Assembly (NCBI GenBank): GCA_036924085.1 | Contig: JAVGWX010000012.1 | Span: 847,501 to 911,500 of the forward strand | DNA: 64,000 nt | Reading direction: 5' to 3' | DNA from: Ariolimax columbianus | Taxonomy: Eukaryota; Mollusca; Gastropoda; Stylommatophora; Arionidae | Part shown: positions 22,335 through 33,779 of the stretch, in pieces | How positions within the stretch are numbered: the stretch's first letter is position 1 | Layout of the letters: each line of letters starts with the position of its first letter | The notes under the pieces: model-generated | Told to the model about the DNA's origin: nothing | Database searches by the model: none | What the model saw: only the letters and a program-made list of their open reading frames with translations | Program-made: the position numbers and the translations under genes

Positions 22335-24668
22335 TAGTCTCTCCTGTCAACATCCACCAAGTTGGTCATTGTGTCTGTCCTGTCAACATCCACCAAGTTG
22401 GTCATTGTGTCTGTCCTGTCAACATCCACCAAGTTGGTCATTGTGTCTCTCCTGTCAACATCCACCAAGTTGGTCACTGTGTCTCTCCTGTCAACATCCA
22501 CCAAGTTGGTCATGTAGTCTCTCCTGTCAACATCCACCAAGTTGGTCATTGTGTCTGTCCTGTCAACATCCACCAAGTTGGTCATGTACTCTCTCCTGTC
22601 AACATCCACTAAGTTGGTCACTGTGTCTCTCCTGTCAACATCCACCAAGTTTGTTATGTAGTCTCTCCTGTCAACATCCACCAAGTTGCTCATTGTCTCT
22701 CCTGTCAACATCCACCAAGTTGGTCACTGTCTCTCCTGTCAACATCCACCAAGTTGATCACATAGTCTCTCCTGTCAACATCCACCAATTTGATCACGTA
22801 GTCTCTCCTGTCAACATCCACCAAGTTGGTCATTGTGTCTCTCCTGTCAACATCCACCAAGTTCATCACGTAGTCTCTCCTGTCAACATCCACCAAGTTG
22901 GTCATTGTGTCTCTTCTGTCAACATCCACCAAGTTGGTCATTGTGTCTCTCCTGTCAACATCCACCAAGTTCATCACGTAGTCTCTCCTGTCAACATCCA
23001 CCAAGTTGGTCACGTAGTCTCTCCTGTCAACATCCACCAAGTTGGTCATTGTGTCTCTCCTGTCAACATCCACCAAGTTGGTCACGTAGTCTCTCCTGTC
23101 AACATCCACCAAGTTGGTCATTGTGTCTCTCCTGTCAACATCCACCAAGTTGGTCATTGTGTCTCTCCTGTCAACATCCACCAAGTTGGTCATGTAGTCT
23201 CTCCTGTCAACATCCACCAAGTTGGTCATTGTGTCTCTCCTGTCAACATCCACCAAGTTGGTCATTGTGTCTCTCCTGTCAACATCCACCAAGTTGGTCA
23301 TTGTGTCTCTCCTGTCAACATCCACCAAGCTGGTCACTGTGTCTCTCCTGTCAACATCCACCAAGTTGGTCACTGTGTCTCTCCTGTCAACATTTCACCA
23401 AGATGGTCACTGTGTCTCTCCTGTCAACATTTCACCAAGTTGGTCACTGTGTCTCTCCTGTCAACATTTCACCAAGATGGTCACTGGGTCTCTCCTGTCA
23501 ACATTTCATCAAGTTGGTCATTGTGTCTCTCCTGTAAACATTTCACCAAGATGGTCACTGGGTCTCTCCTGTCAACATTTCACCAAGTTGGTCACTGTGT
23601 CTCTCCTGTCAACATTTCACCAAGATGGTCACTGGGTCTCTCCTGTCAACATTTCACCAAGTTGGTCATTGTGTCTCTCCTGTCAACATTTCACCAAGAT
23701 GGTCACTGGGTCTCTCCTGTCGACATTTCACCAAGATGGTCACTGGGTCTCTCCTGTCAACATTTCACCAAGTTGGTCACTGTGTCTCTCCTGTCAACAT
23801 TTCACCAAGATGGTCACTGGGTCTCTCCTGTCAACATTTCACCAAGTTGGTCATTGTGTCTCTCCTGTCAACATTTCACCAAGTTGGTCACTGTGTCTCT
23901 CCTGTCAAAATTTCACCAAGATGGTCACTGGGTCTCTCCTGTCAACATTTCACCAAGTTGGTCATTGTGTCTCTCCTGTCAACATTTCATCAAGTTGGTC
24001 ATTGTGTCTCTCCTGTCAACATCCACCAAGTTGGTCACTGGGTCTCTCCTGTCAACATCCACCAAGTTGGTCATTGTGTCTCTCCTGTCAACATCCACCA
24101 AGTTGGTCATTGTGTCTCTCCTGTCAACATCCACCAAGCTGGTCATTGTGTCTCTCCTGTCAACATCCACCAAGTTGGTCATTGTGTCTCTCCTGTCAAC
24201 ATCCACCAAGTTGGTCATTGTGTCTCTCCTGTCAACATCCACCAAGCTGGTCATTGTGTCTCTCCTGTCAACATCCACCAAGTTGGTCATTGTGTCTCTC
24301 CTGTCAACATCCACCAAGTTGGTCATTGTGTCTCTCCTGTCAACATCCACCAAGTTGGTCACTGTGTCTCTCCTGTCAACATCCACCAAGCTGGTCATTG
24401 TGTCTCTCCTGTCAACATCCACCAAGATGGTCACTGTGTCTCTCCTGTCAACATTTCACCAAGATGGTCACTGTGTCTCTCCTGTCAACATTTCACCAAG
24501 ATGGTCACTGTGTCTCTCCTGTCAACATTTCACCAAGATGGTCACTGTGTCTCTCCTGTCAACATTTCACCAAGATGGTCACTGTGTCTCTCCTGTCAAC
24601 ATTTCACCAAGATGGTCACTGTGTCTCTCCTGTCAACATTTCACCAAGATGGTCACTGTGTCTCTTTT
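22335..24668. repeat. 36/37-bp array with two unit types in alternating blocks
   Basis: About 64 units. A 36-bp type holds tcctgtcaacatccaccaag; a 37-bp type holds tcctgtcaacatttcaccaag in shorter form atttcacc. Blocks run roughly 36-bp type (22335-23385), 37-bp type (to about 24005), 36-bp type (to about 24430), 37-bp type (to 24668). Forward open frames of up to 772 codons are an artefact of the 36-bp period. Confidence 0.95.
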
Positions 24669-24781
24669 GTTGATGTTGACCATGTGATGTCTGAAGAGTG
24701 CACTTCTGAAGCGAGGCTGCTGGTTGCTGCTATGTTTGTAGTTTATGTAACAGTTGCTGTACTTCCTAGATTTGTCCTGTA

Positions 24782-25226
24782 GGTCCTTAATGTATTCATT
24801 AAACCTGAAGGTCATGTAAGCTGTCTTTGTTCCCCAAACCTGAAGGTCATGTAAACTGTCTTTGTTCCCCAACCTGAAGGTCATGTAAGCTGTCTTTGTT
24901 CCCCAACCTGAAGGTCATGTAAGCTGTCTTTGTTCCCCAACCTGAAGGTCATGTAAGCTGTCTTTGTTCCCCAACCTGAAGGTCATGTAAGCTGTCTTTG
25001 TTCCCCAACCTGAAGGTCATGTAAGCTGTCTTTGTTCCCCAAACCTGAAGGTCATGTAAGCTGTCTTTGTTCCCCAACCTGAAGGTCATGTAAGCTGTCT
25101 TTGTTCCCCAACCTGAAGGTCATGTAAGCTGTCTTTGTTCCTCAAACCTGAAGGTCATGTAAGCTGTCTTTGTTCCCCAAGTCTAAAGGTGCTAAAAGTT
25201 ATCTTTGTTCCCCAAACCTGAGGGTC
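24782..25226. repeat. 34-35-bp array, left half
   Basis: Units of cctgaaggtcatgtaagctg plus tctttgttcccc. The last two units have ctaaaagttatc instead and so resemble the array at 27608-28200. The Penelope-like element sits between the two halves. Confidence 0.93.
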
Positions 25227-25246
25227 CTAAAAGTCATCGCTTCCTC

Positions 25247-25563
25247 TCTCCCAACTCCTCTGCCTTCGACGCCTCTGTCAGGATGACGACAACTTTCTTC
25301 ACGAGATTCTTGACTTCTTCCGCAAGCAACTCTACCCTGAGACCACTCTCTCCTCCGCCCTCCAGCAGGTTCTCCCTATCTCCCGTCATGACTCCCTCAC
25401 TTTCACTCACCGTCCTCCCTCTGACCATGTGAAACTTGTCCTCACTTATCACCCTCGTTGCGCCTCTTTTCTGGATATCCTATTCCGCCATCTCCCTATT
25501 CTTCACTCTGATCCTGTCACTCGTATAGTTTTTCCCTATTGCCAGCCATTTCAATGGTCCTGA
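25247..25563 (+). pseudogene. Penelope-like RT fragment
   Basis: One plus-strand frame reads LRRLCQDDDNFLHEILDFFR, then LYPETTLSSALQQVL and VKLVLTYHPRCASFLDILFR followed by LPILHSDP. R..C.DDD.FL.....F....YP...L..AL and VLTYHP......IL....PIL..DP are family traits of the region after the RT catalytic core in Penelope-like elements. The frame ends at TGA (25561) exactly where the 53-bp array starts. The catalytic YADD part is missing. Confidence 0.78.
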
Positions 25564-27049
25564 GCACCGGGGTAAGGCTGACGTTAGTGTCACTGGTCTA
25601 GTTTCTTGCTTCTCTGACACCGGGGTAAGGCTGACGTTAGTGTCACTGGTCTAGTTTCTTGCTTCTCTGACACCGGGGTAAGGCTGACGTTAGTGTCACT
25701 GGTCTAGTTTCTTGCTTCTCTGACACCGGGGTAAGGCTGACGTTAGTGTCACTGGTCTAGTTTCTTGCTTCTCTGACACCGGGGTAAGGCTGACGTTAGT
25801 GTCACTGGTCTAGTTTCTTGCTTCTCTGACACCGGGGTAAGGCTGACGTTAGTGTCACTGGTCTAGTTTCTTGCTTCTCTGACACCGGGGTAAGGCTGAC
25901 GTTAGTGTCACTGGTCTAGTTTCTTGCTTCTCTGACACCGGGGTAAGGCTGACGTTAGTGTCACTGGTCTAGTTTCTTGCTTCTCTGACACCGGGGTAAG
26001 GCTGACGTTAGTGTCACTGGTCTAGTTTCTTGCTTCTCTGACACCGGGGTAAGGCTGACGTTAGTGTCACTGGTCTAGTTTCTTGCTTCTCTGACACCGG
26101 GGTAAGGCTGACGTTAGTGTCACTGGTCTAGTTTCTTGCTTCTCTGACACCGGGGTAAGGCTGACGTTAGTGTCACTGGTCTAGTTTCTTGCTTCTCTGA
26201 CACCGGGGTAAGGCTGACGTTAGTGTCACTGGTCTAGTTTCTTGCTTCTCTGACACCGGGGTAAGGCTGACGTTAGTGTCACTGGTCTAGTTTCTTGCTT
26301 CTCTGACACCGGGGTAAGGCTGACGTTAGTGTCACTGGTCTAGTTTCTTGCTTCTCTGACACCGGGGTAAGGCTGACGTTAGTGTCACTGGTCTAGTTTC
26401 TTGCTTCTCTGACACCGGGGTAAGGCTGACGTTAGTGTCACTGGTCTAGTTTCTTGCTTCTCTGACACCGGGGTAAGGCTGACGTTAGTGTCACTGGTCT
26501 AGTTTCTTGCTTCTCTGACACCGGGGTAAGGCTGACGTTAGTGTCACTGGTCTAGTTTCTTGCTTCTCTGACACCGGGGTAAGGCTGACGTTAGTGTCAC
26601 TGGTCTAGTTTCTTGCTTCTCTGACACCGGGGTAAGGCTGACGTTAGTGTCACTGGTCTAGTTTCTTGCTTCTCTGACACCGGGGTAAGGCTGACGTTAG
26701 TGTCACTGGTCTAGTTTCTTGCTTCTCTGACACCGGGGTAAGGCTGACGTTAGTGTCACTGGTCTAGTTTCTTGCTTCTCTGACACCGGGGTAAGGCTGA
26801 CGTTAGTGTCACTGGTCTAGTTTCTTGCTTCTCTGACACCGGGGTAAGGCTGACGTTAGTGTCACTGGTCTAGTTTCTTGCTTCTCTGACACCGGGGTAA
26901 GGCTGACGTTAGTGTCACTGGTCTAGTTTCTTGCTTCTCTGACACCGGGGTAAGGCTGACGTTAGTGTCACTGGTCTAGTTTCTTGCTTCTCTGACACCG
27001 GGGTAAGGCTGAAGTTAGTGTCACTGGTCTAGTTTCTTGCTTCTCTGAC
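25564..27049. repeat. 53-bp satellite, 28 almost identical copies
   Basis: 1,486 bp divided by 53 gives 28 units. Each holds acaccggggtaaggctgacg, ttagtgtcactggtctag and tttcttgcttctctg. By eye the only differences are at the first unit edge and one c-to-a change in the last unit. It lies wholly within the Penelope-like element. Confidence 0.97.
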
Positions 27050-27119
27050 GATCGTCATTGATTCGCCCTTGAAGACAGACTTACCTCCCAAACCTTTTCT
27101 TAAAATCTCATACTAGACC

Positions 27120-27607
27120 TCACCTATTTGCCTTCCTTTGCCACCCCCCCCCCCCTTCTTTATCAGTTCACACCTCCCCTCCCCACTCCTTTTATTAATC
27201 TACCTCCTCCCCCCCCCCCTCTTCGGGCCTATATCACTTTCTTTTTGTTATCCCACTTGGTTCACTATTTGGCCTTTTCCATATTTGGATACCACTGGCT
27301 TATCTGGTGCATTCGCCCTCACTTCTTATGCTCTCCTGGCCACCTTACTTTACCGCTGCCTTTCATTTTCAGTCGAGCTTTTGACCCAACCAGTCACGAA
27401 GACAGACACTATGTAGATAAGTAGACCATTTTTTTCCTCATATGTTGATTTGCTTGTTCAGCATTGTTGTTATTTGTTGTCCCTGATGAAGGCCTATTAG
27501 TTTTAACGTTGGTTTTTGTTTGTATTTTCATCTAGGTGCGGTATCTGACCATACCCAAAACTTAACTTTAATCAACTTTTACATTTTTTTTCATTTATAT
27601 TTTTCCA
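27120..27607 (+). other. Penelope-like element 3' region
   Basis: C/T-rich sequence with two poly-C runs (about 27144-27156 and 27210-27219). Further right are ctgatga at 27483-27489, ggcctatt and cgttgg, placed like the core of a hammerhead ribozyme. The GAAA box is replaced by ttaa. The element ends in a T-rich tail before the target-site repeat. Confidence 0.6.
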
Positions 27608-28200
27608 CTAAAAGTCATCTTTGTTCCCAAACCTAAAGGTCCTAAAAGTTATCTTTGTTCCCAAACCTAAAGGTCCTAAAAGTTATCTTTGATCCTAAAC
27701 TTAAAGCTCCTGTAAGTTATCTTTGTTCCCAAACCTAAAGGTCCTAAAAGTTATCTTTGTTCCCAAACCTAAAGGTCCTAAAAGTTATCTTTGTTCCCAA
27801 ACCTAACGGTCCTAAAAGTTATCTTTGTTCCCAAACCTAAAGCTCCTGTAAGTTATCTTTGTTCCCAAACCTAAAGGTACTAAAAGTTATCTTTGTTTCC
27901 AAACCTGAAGCTCCTGTAAGTTATCTTTGTTCCCAAACCTAAAGCTCCTGTAAGTTATCTTTGTTCCCAAACCTAAAGGTACTAAAAGTTATCTTTGTTC
28001 CCAAACCTAAAGGTCCTAAAAGTTATCTTTGTTCCCAAACCTAAAGGTCCTAAAAGTTATCTTTGTTCCCAAACCTAAAGGTCCTAAAAGTTATCTTTGT
28101 TCCCAAACCTAAAGCTCCTGTCAGTTATCTTTGTTCCCAAACCTAAAGGTACTAAAAGTTATCTTTGTTTCCAAACCTAAAGCTCCTGTAAGTTATCTTA
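27608..28200. repeat. 34-bp array, right half
   Basis: About 17 units of ttcccaaacctaaaggtcct plus aaaagttatctttg, with a ctcctgtaag variant. It is related to the array at 24782-25226; the Penelope-like element split a common ancestor. Confidence 0.93.
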
Positions 28201-28402
28201 GTTTTTCTAAATTGTTAGCTGTTATAGTTTTCCCAGTGCCTTGATGTCATGTTAGAGCCTGCTGAAAGGCCTATACCTCTACTAACAGCTGACATTGGTT
28301 TATGACATATAAACCCCCCCACTGAGGTGCACCGAATGAGATGCAACACAAAATTGCAGTCCCCATTAATTGTTTCCTGACCACTGTCATTGCTTTTAAC
28401 AG
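28201..28402. other. Unique intron end before exon 9
   Basis: About 200 bp single-copy sequence with a normal branch/acceptor zone. Confidence 0.6.
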
Positions 28403-28486
28403 GCCAGCCTCAACCAGAGCCTCAACCCTCAAGCCATCCCTCCAGTGGATGAGTACTTAAATGATGGATTCCACTCAGATATTATT
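28403..28486 (+). CDS. CFAP65: CFAP65-like exon 9
   Basis: 84 nt, 28 codons, between acceptor ttttaacag and donor gtaggt. It reads ASLNQSLNPQAIPPVDEY, then LNDGFHSDII. The PP.DEY..DG.HSD stretch resembles the linker before the next ASH domain in CFAP65 proteins. The 22-bp array begins about 5 nt after the donor. Confidence 0.85.
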
Positions 28487-28491
28487 GTAGG

Positions 28492-30612
28492 TCTTGTCTT
28501 GTCATCACCTCTATCTTGTCTTGTCTTGTCTTCACCTCTAACTTGTCTTGTCTTCACCTCTAACTTGTCTTGTCATCACCTCTAACTTGTCTTGTTTTGT
28601 CATCACCTCTAACTTGTCTTGTCTTGTCATCACCTCTAACTTGTCTTGTCATCACCTCTAACTTATCTTGTCTTGTCATCACCTCTATCTTGTCTTGTCT
28701 TGTCATCACCTCTATCTTGTCTTGTCTTGTCATCACCTCTAACTTGTCTTGTTTTGTCATCACCTCTATCTTGTCTTGTCTTGTCATCACCTCTAACTTG
28801 TCTTGTCATCACCTCTAACTTGTCTTGTCATCACCTCTATCTTGTCTTGTCATCACCTCTAACTTGTCTTGTCATCACCTCTATCTTGTCTTGTCTTGTC
28901 ATCACCTCTAACTTGTCTTGTCATCACCTCTATCTTGTCTTGTCATCACCTCTATCTTGTCTTGTCATCACCTCTATCTTGTCTTGTCTTGTCATCACCT
29001 CTAACTTGTCTTGTCTTGTCATCACCTCTATCTTGTCTTGTCATCACCTCTATCTTGTCTTGTCTTGTCATCACCTCTAACTTGTCTTGTCTTGTCATCA
29101 CCTCTAACTTGTCTTGTCATCACCTCTATCTTGTCTTGTCATCACCTCTATCTTGTCTTGTCTTGTCATCACCTCTATCTTGTCTTGTCTTGTCATCACC
29201 TCTAACTTGTCTTGTCTTGTCATCACCTCTAACTTGTCTTGTCATCACCTCTAACTTGTCTTGTCATCACCTCTATCTTGTCTTGTCTTGTCATCACCTC
29301 TAACTTGTCTTGTCTTGTCATCACCTCTATCTTGTCTTGTCTTGTCATCACCTCTAACTTGTCTTGTCATCACCTCTATCTTGTCTTGTCATCACCTCTA
29401 TCTTGTCTTGTCATCACCTCTAACTTATCTTGTCTTGTCATCACCTCTAACTTATCTTGTCTTGTCATCACCTCTAACTTATCTTGTCTTGTCATCACCT
29501 CTAACTTGTCTTGTCTTGTCATCACCTCTAACTTATCTTGTCTAGTCTTGTCATCACCTCTATCTTGTCTTGTCATCACCTCTAACTTGTCTTGTCTTGT
29601 CATCACCTCTAACTTATCTTGTCTAGTCTTGTCATCACCTCTATCTTGTCTTGTCATCACCTCTAACTTATCTTGTCTTGTCATCACCTCTAACTTATCT
29701 TGTCTTGTCATCACCTCTAACTTATCTTGTCTTGTCATCACCTCTAACTTGTCTTGTCTTGTCATCACCTCTAACTTATCTTGTCTAGTCTTGTCATCAC
29801 CTCTATCTTGTCTTGTCATCACCTCTAACTTGTCTTGTCTTGTCATCACCTCTAACTTATCTTGTCTAGTCTTGTCATCACCTCTATCTTGTCTTGTCTT
29901 GTCATCACCTCTATCTTGTCTTGTCTTGTCATCACCTCTAACTTGTCTTGTCATCACCTCTATCTTGTCTTGTCATCACCTCTATCTTGTCTTGTCTTGT
30001 CATCACCTCTAACTTGTCTTGTCTTGTCATCACCTCTAACTTGTCTTGTCATCACCTCTATCTTGTCTTGTCTTGTCATCACCTCTAACTTGTCTTGTCT
30101 TGTCATCACCTCTAACTTGTCTTGTCATCACCTCTAACTTATCTTGTCTTGTCATCACCTCTAACTTATCTTGTCTTGTCATCACCTCTAACTTATCTTG
30201 TCTTATCATCACCTCTATCTTGTCTTGTTTTGTAATCACCTCTAACGTGTCTTGTCTAGTCTTGTCATCACCTCTAACTTATCTTGTCTTATCATCACCT
30301 CTATCTTGTCTTGTTTTGTAATCACCTCTAACTTGTCTTGTCTTATCATCACCTCTAACTTGTCTTGTCTTGTCATCACCTCTAACTTGTCTTATCATCA
30401 CCTCTAACTTGTCTTGTCTTGTCATCACCTCTAACTTATCTTGTCTTGTCATCACCTCTATCTTGTCTTGTCTTGTCATCACCTCTATCTTGTCTAGTTT
30501 TGTCATCACCTCTAACTTGTCTTGTCATTACTTCTAACTTGTCTAGTTTTGTCATCACCTCTAACTTGTCTTGTTTTGTCATCACCTCTAACTTGTCTTG
30601 TCTTCACCTCTA
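28492..30612. repeat. 22/27-bp array
   Basis: Units of tcatcacctctaacttgtct plus tg, or the same with an extra tcttg, and tatcttg variants. It starts right after the exon 9 donor (gtaggtcttgtcttg). Forward and reverse open frames of up to 257 codons are compositional. Confidence 0.95.
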
Positions 30613-30639
30613 TCTGTTGAGGGTATATCCATCATTGTT

Positions 30640-30930
30640 CATATGTTTGCCATTATGGGTATGTCTGCTATTGTTGGTATGTCATCCATTGTTGGTATGT
30701 CAGCTAATATTGGATGTCATCCATTTATGGTATGTTAGCTCTTAATGATATGTCAGCTCTTAATGATATGTCAGCTCTTGATGATATGTCAGCTCTTGAT
30801 GGTATGTCAGTTGTTGTTGGTATGTCAGCTGTTGTAGGTATGTCAGCTGTTGTTGGTATGTCAGTTGTTGTTGGTATGTCAGTTGTTGTTAGTATGTCAG
30901 CTGTTGTTGGTATTTTAGCTGTGTTGGTAA
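30640..30930. repeat. 18-bp array
   Basis: Units of ggtatgtcagctgttgtt with several diverged members, ending about 50 nt before exon 10. Confidence 0.9.
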
Positions 30931-30980
30931 TGTATTTGATGACAGTTCCTGATATATTCTCTCATTTCTGGAACTTACAG

Positions 30981-31061
30981 AATATTGTGCCTCATGTCAG
31001 CTTGGACGCTCAAGTTCTGGACTTTGGTCGTGTCCAAAGCTGGAACATTCCTCAGGAAAAA
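30981..31061 (+). CDS. CFAP65: CFAP65-like exon 10
   Basis: 81 nt, 27 codons, between acceptor aacttacag and donor gtgagt. It reads NIVPHVSLDAQVLDFGRV, then QSWNIPQEK. V.LD...LDFGRV is a classic opening of an ASH domain (Phe-Gly-x-Val). Less than 50 nt after the donor lies a plus-strand CR1-like fragment, and the intron that follows is 29.6 kb long. Confidence 0.88.
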
Positions 31062-31107
31062 GTGAGTTGTCTTAAAGTTAGTTTTGTTAATGACAAGTTT
31101 GTTGTAG

Positions 31108-32105
31108 GAAGTTACAATCATATGGAATAGGTGGGGAAGTTGTCAAATGGATTGAAAATTGGTTAACGGGAAGAAGGCAGAGGGTGGGCATAAATAAGGA
31201 GTACTCTGAGTGGTGTGACGTAAAAAGTGGAGTGCCACAGGGCTCAGTTTTGGGACCAATTTTGTTCTTGATATATATAAATGATTTGGACATTGATGTG
31301 GGATCCATGATTGCAAAATTTGCTGATGACACAAAACTATGCAGTAGTGTCTCATCTAAAGCAGAAGTGGATATATTGAGGTCGGATTTAGATAAAATTC
31401 AATAATGGTGTGAGAACTGGCAAATGGAGTTTAATATAGATAAATGTACAGTCATCCACATGGGTAGATCCAATATGGAACATAATTACAGAATGGGAGA
31501 AAACAATATTAGAAAGATAGATAAGGAAAGGGACCTAGGGGTTATAATAGATCATATAGGTAAGGTGAGTGAGCACGTCCAGGTAGCAGTGAAAAAGGCA
31601 AATGCAATGTTAGGTATGATAAAAAGAAATATTAAACATAGGACCAAGGAAGGGATAGTCAAACTGTATAAAGCATTAGTTAGACCTAGATTGGAGTACT
31701 GTGTACAGGTGTGGAGTCCTTATCATAGAGGGGACATAAACATGCTGGAAAGGATACAAAAAAGAGAAGAATTCGTGGTGACTTAATACAGGTTTATAAG
31801 ATGATCAGAGGAATGGATAAATTAGACTATAACAAGTTTTTTAAAATACAGCCACAAACAAGAGCAAGAGGGCACAGCTACAAGTTGACTAAGGAGAGGT
31901 CCAGATTAGATATGAGGAACATTTTTGTTTGTCAGAGATTGTTGACTCCTTGGAATGCATTGCATGGGAGGTAGTGGAGGCAGGAACAATTAATGAATTT
32001 AATAATATATTGGATGCACATAGTTTTTAGAGCAAAGTGATGTAAATGAAACTGGTTGTATACAGACTAGAGTCTTCTACACCAGTTTAAAGATGTTAAG
32101 TTAAG
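31108..32105 (+). mobile_element. 5'-truncated CR1-like LINE copy, plus strand
   Basis: Starts 46 nt after the exon 10 donor, within the RT domain, and ends in the family tail gatgttaagttaag. It shows [20 protein letters not shown] followed by the FADD catalytic box in one frame (31184-31405), a TAA stop after LDKIQ, then further RT and C-terminal pieces with an internal deletion near 31770. It is the only family copy here with the same orientation as the host gene. Confidence 0.93.
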
Positions 32106-32212
32106 TGTGGCAGGGATCTACAGAACTTTCACTCTGTTTAAATGTTGGCTTACATTTATTGGGGCCTCAGACAGGCTGGCTAATTCATTGTTTTGATGGT
32201 TTATGCGGGCCA

Positions 32213-32410
32213 TTATGAACAACAAGGAGTCTGTAAGGAAGACTGTCTGTTCATTTTTAGTGCCTCAGCCTCAGCCCTCAAGACGTTTGAGAATGTTCCA
32301 GTAGCTATTGGGATATGGATTTTCTGTCCATCATTTAATTTTGTGTAAACGTCTCCTCCTCCATTGCTGATCCATCTGTGGCTGGGCCTTCTCCTACATT
32401 GCTGATCCAT
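32213..32410 (-). pseudogene. RNase H domain remnant of a retrotransposon
   Basis: A minus-strand frame reads NGGGDVYTKLNDGQ, then IPIATGTFSNVLRAEAEALK. This matches the RNase H pattern of several non-LTR elements (NGGAGVY......G......G..S.....AEA.AL), with the second catalytic acid in AEAEAL. The first catalytic Asp segment is missing, and a short direct duplication (tgctgatccatctgtggctg) lies at its 5' end. No RT is attached. The remaining sequence between 32106 and 32415 is unassigned. Confidence 0.55.
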
Positions 32411-32417
32411 CTGTGGC

Positions 32418-32767
32418 TGCCAGTTATTGTAGTACTCTGTAATCTCTTCTGTCAGTTGTAGTAGTACTCTGTAATCTCTTCTGTCAGTTGTAGCAGTACT
32501 CTGTAATCTCTTCTGTCAGTTGTAGTAGTACTCTGTAATCTCTTCTGTCAGTTGTAGTAGTACTCTGTAATCTCTTCTGTCAGTTGTAGTAGTACTCTGT
32601 AATCTCTTCTGTCAGTTGTAGTAGTACTCTGTAATCTCTTCTGTCAGTTGTAGTAGTACTCTGTAATCTCTTCTGTCAGTTGTAGTAGTACTCTGTAATC
32701 TCTTCTGTCAGTTGTAGTAGTACTCTGTAATCTCTTCTGTCAGTTGTAGTAGTACTCTGTAATCTTT
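32418..32767. repeat. 32-bp array
   Basis: About eleven nearly identical units containing tcagttgtagtagtactctg and taatctcttctg. Confidence 0.95.
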
Positions 32768-32814
32768 ATCCACTATACCATTGATGAAGATCAAGAACAG
32801 TGTCGGTCATAGTC

Positions 32815-33473
32815 CACTCCCCTCTACCACCCCTTGTTCCAGCCTCTCTTATGTAGCCCTGTACCTGCCCTCTACCACCCCTTGTTCCAGCCTCTCTTAT
32901 GTAGCCCTGTACCTGCCCTCTACCACCCCTTGTTCCAGCCTCTCTTATGTAGCCCTGTACCTGCCCTCTACCACCCCTTGTTCCAGCCTCTTATGTAGCC
33001 CTGTACCTGCCCTCTACCACCCCTTGTTCCAGCCTCTCTTATGTAGCCCTGTACCTGCCCTCTACCACCCCTTGTTCCAGCCTCTCTTATGTAGCCCTGT
33101 ACCTGCCCTCTACCACCCCTTGTTCCAGCCTCTTATGTAGCCCTGTACCTGCCCTCTACCACCCCTTGTTCCAGCCTCTTATGTAGCCCTGTACCTGCCC
33201 TCTACCACCCCTTGTTCCAGCCTCTCTTATGTAGCCCTGTACCTGCCCTCTAGCACCCCTTGTTCCAGCCTCTCTTATGTAGCCCTGTACCTGCCCTTGT
33301 TCCAGCCTCTTATGTAGCCCTGTACCTGCCCTCTACCACCCCTTGTTCCAGCCTCTCTTATGTAGCCCTGTACCTGCCCTCTACCACCCCTTGTTCCAGC
33401 CTCTTATGTAGCCCTGTACCTGCCCTCTACCACCCCTTGTTCCAGCCTCTCTTATGTAGCCCTGTACCTGCCG
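32815..33473. repeat. 48-bp array
   Basis: About 14 units containing ctctaccaccccttgttcca, gcctctcttatgtagccc and tgtacctgcc. Some units lack a tct, and one lacks about 18 bp. Confidence 0.95.
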
Positions 33474-33574
33474 TCTGGCATATTTTAAAAGAAGTGGGCA
33501 ATCCATTCATACGTGCGACCACAGACTCTGTCCATGTTTGAGTAGTTTTTCTTTTATCCCCACTCTCCACACCT

Positions 33575-33732
33575 CTGTCCATGTCTACCCAGACTGTCCA
33601 TGTCTACCCAGACTGTCCATGTCTACCCAGACTGTCCATGTCTACCCAGACTGTCCATGTCTACCCAGACTGTCCATGTCTACCCATGCTGTCCATGTCT
33701 ACCCAGACTGTCCATGTCTACCCAAACTGCCA
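33575..33732. repeat. 19-bp array
   Basis: Eight units of tgtctacccagactgtcca. Confidence 0.93.
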
Positions 33733-33779
33733 GTGTTTGTTTCTTTCCTGGAAGTCATCTTGGATCTCTTGTGTTGACC

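Larger units (their letters stand above)
25239..27607 (+). mobile_element. Penelope-like element (5'-truncated) carrying a satellite
   Basis: Flanked by the 12-bp direct repeat ctaaaagtcatc at 25227-25238 and 27608-27619, a likely target-site duplication. The left 325 bp encode a Penelope-type RT C-terminal segment, the middle is a 53-bp array, and the right 560 bp are non-coding with poly-C tracts and a decayed hammerhead-like motif near 27483. There is no GIY-YIG domain that I can see. Orientation is the same as the host gene. Confidence 0.78.

Noticed and set aside
22369..24687. A 772-codon forward open frame and overlapping ones with a 12-residue repeat
   Set aside because: The period is 36 bp, so an open frame stays open. 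Three forward frames and the reverse strand are open at once, and the region is an intron between in-phase CFAP65-like exons 8 and 9.
27128..27424. Two overlapping forward frames of over 90 codons rich in proline
   Set aside because: They arise from poly-C/CT-rich sequence of the Penelope-like 3' region; no GIY-YIG or other motif is visible.
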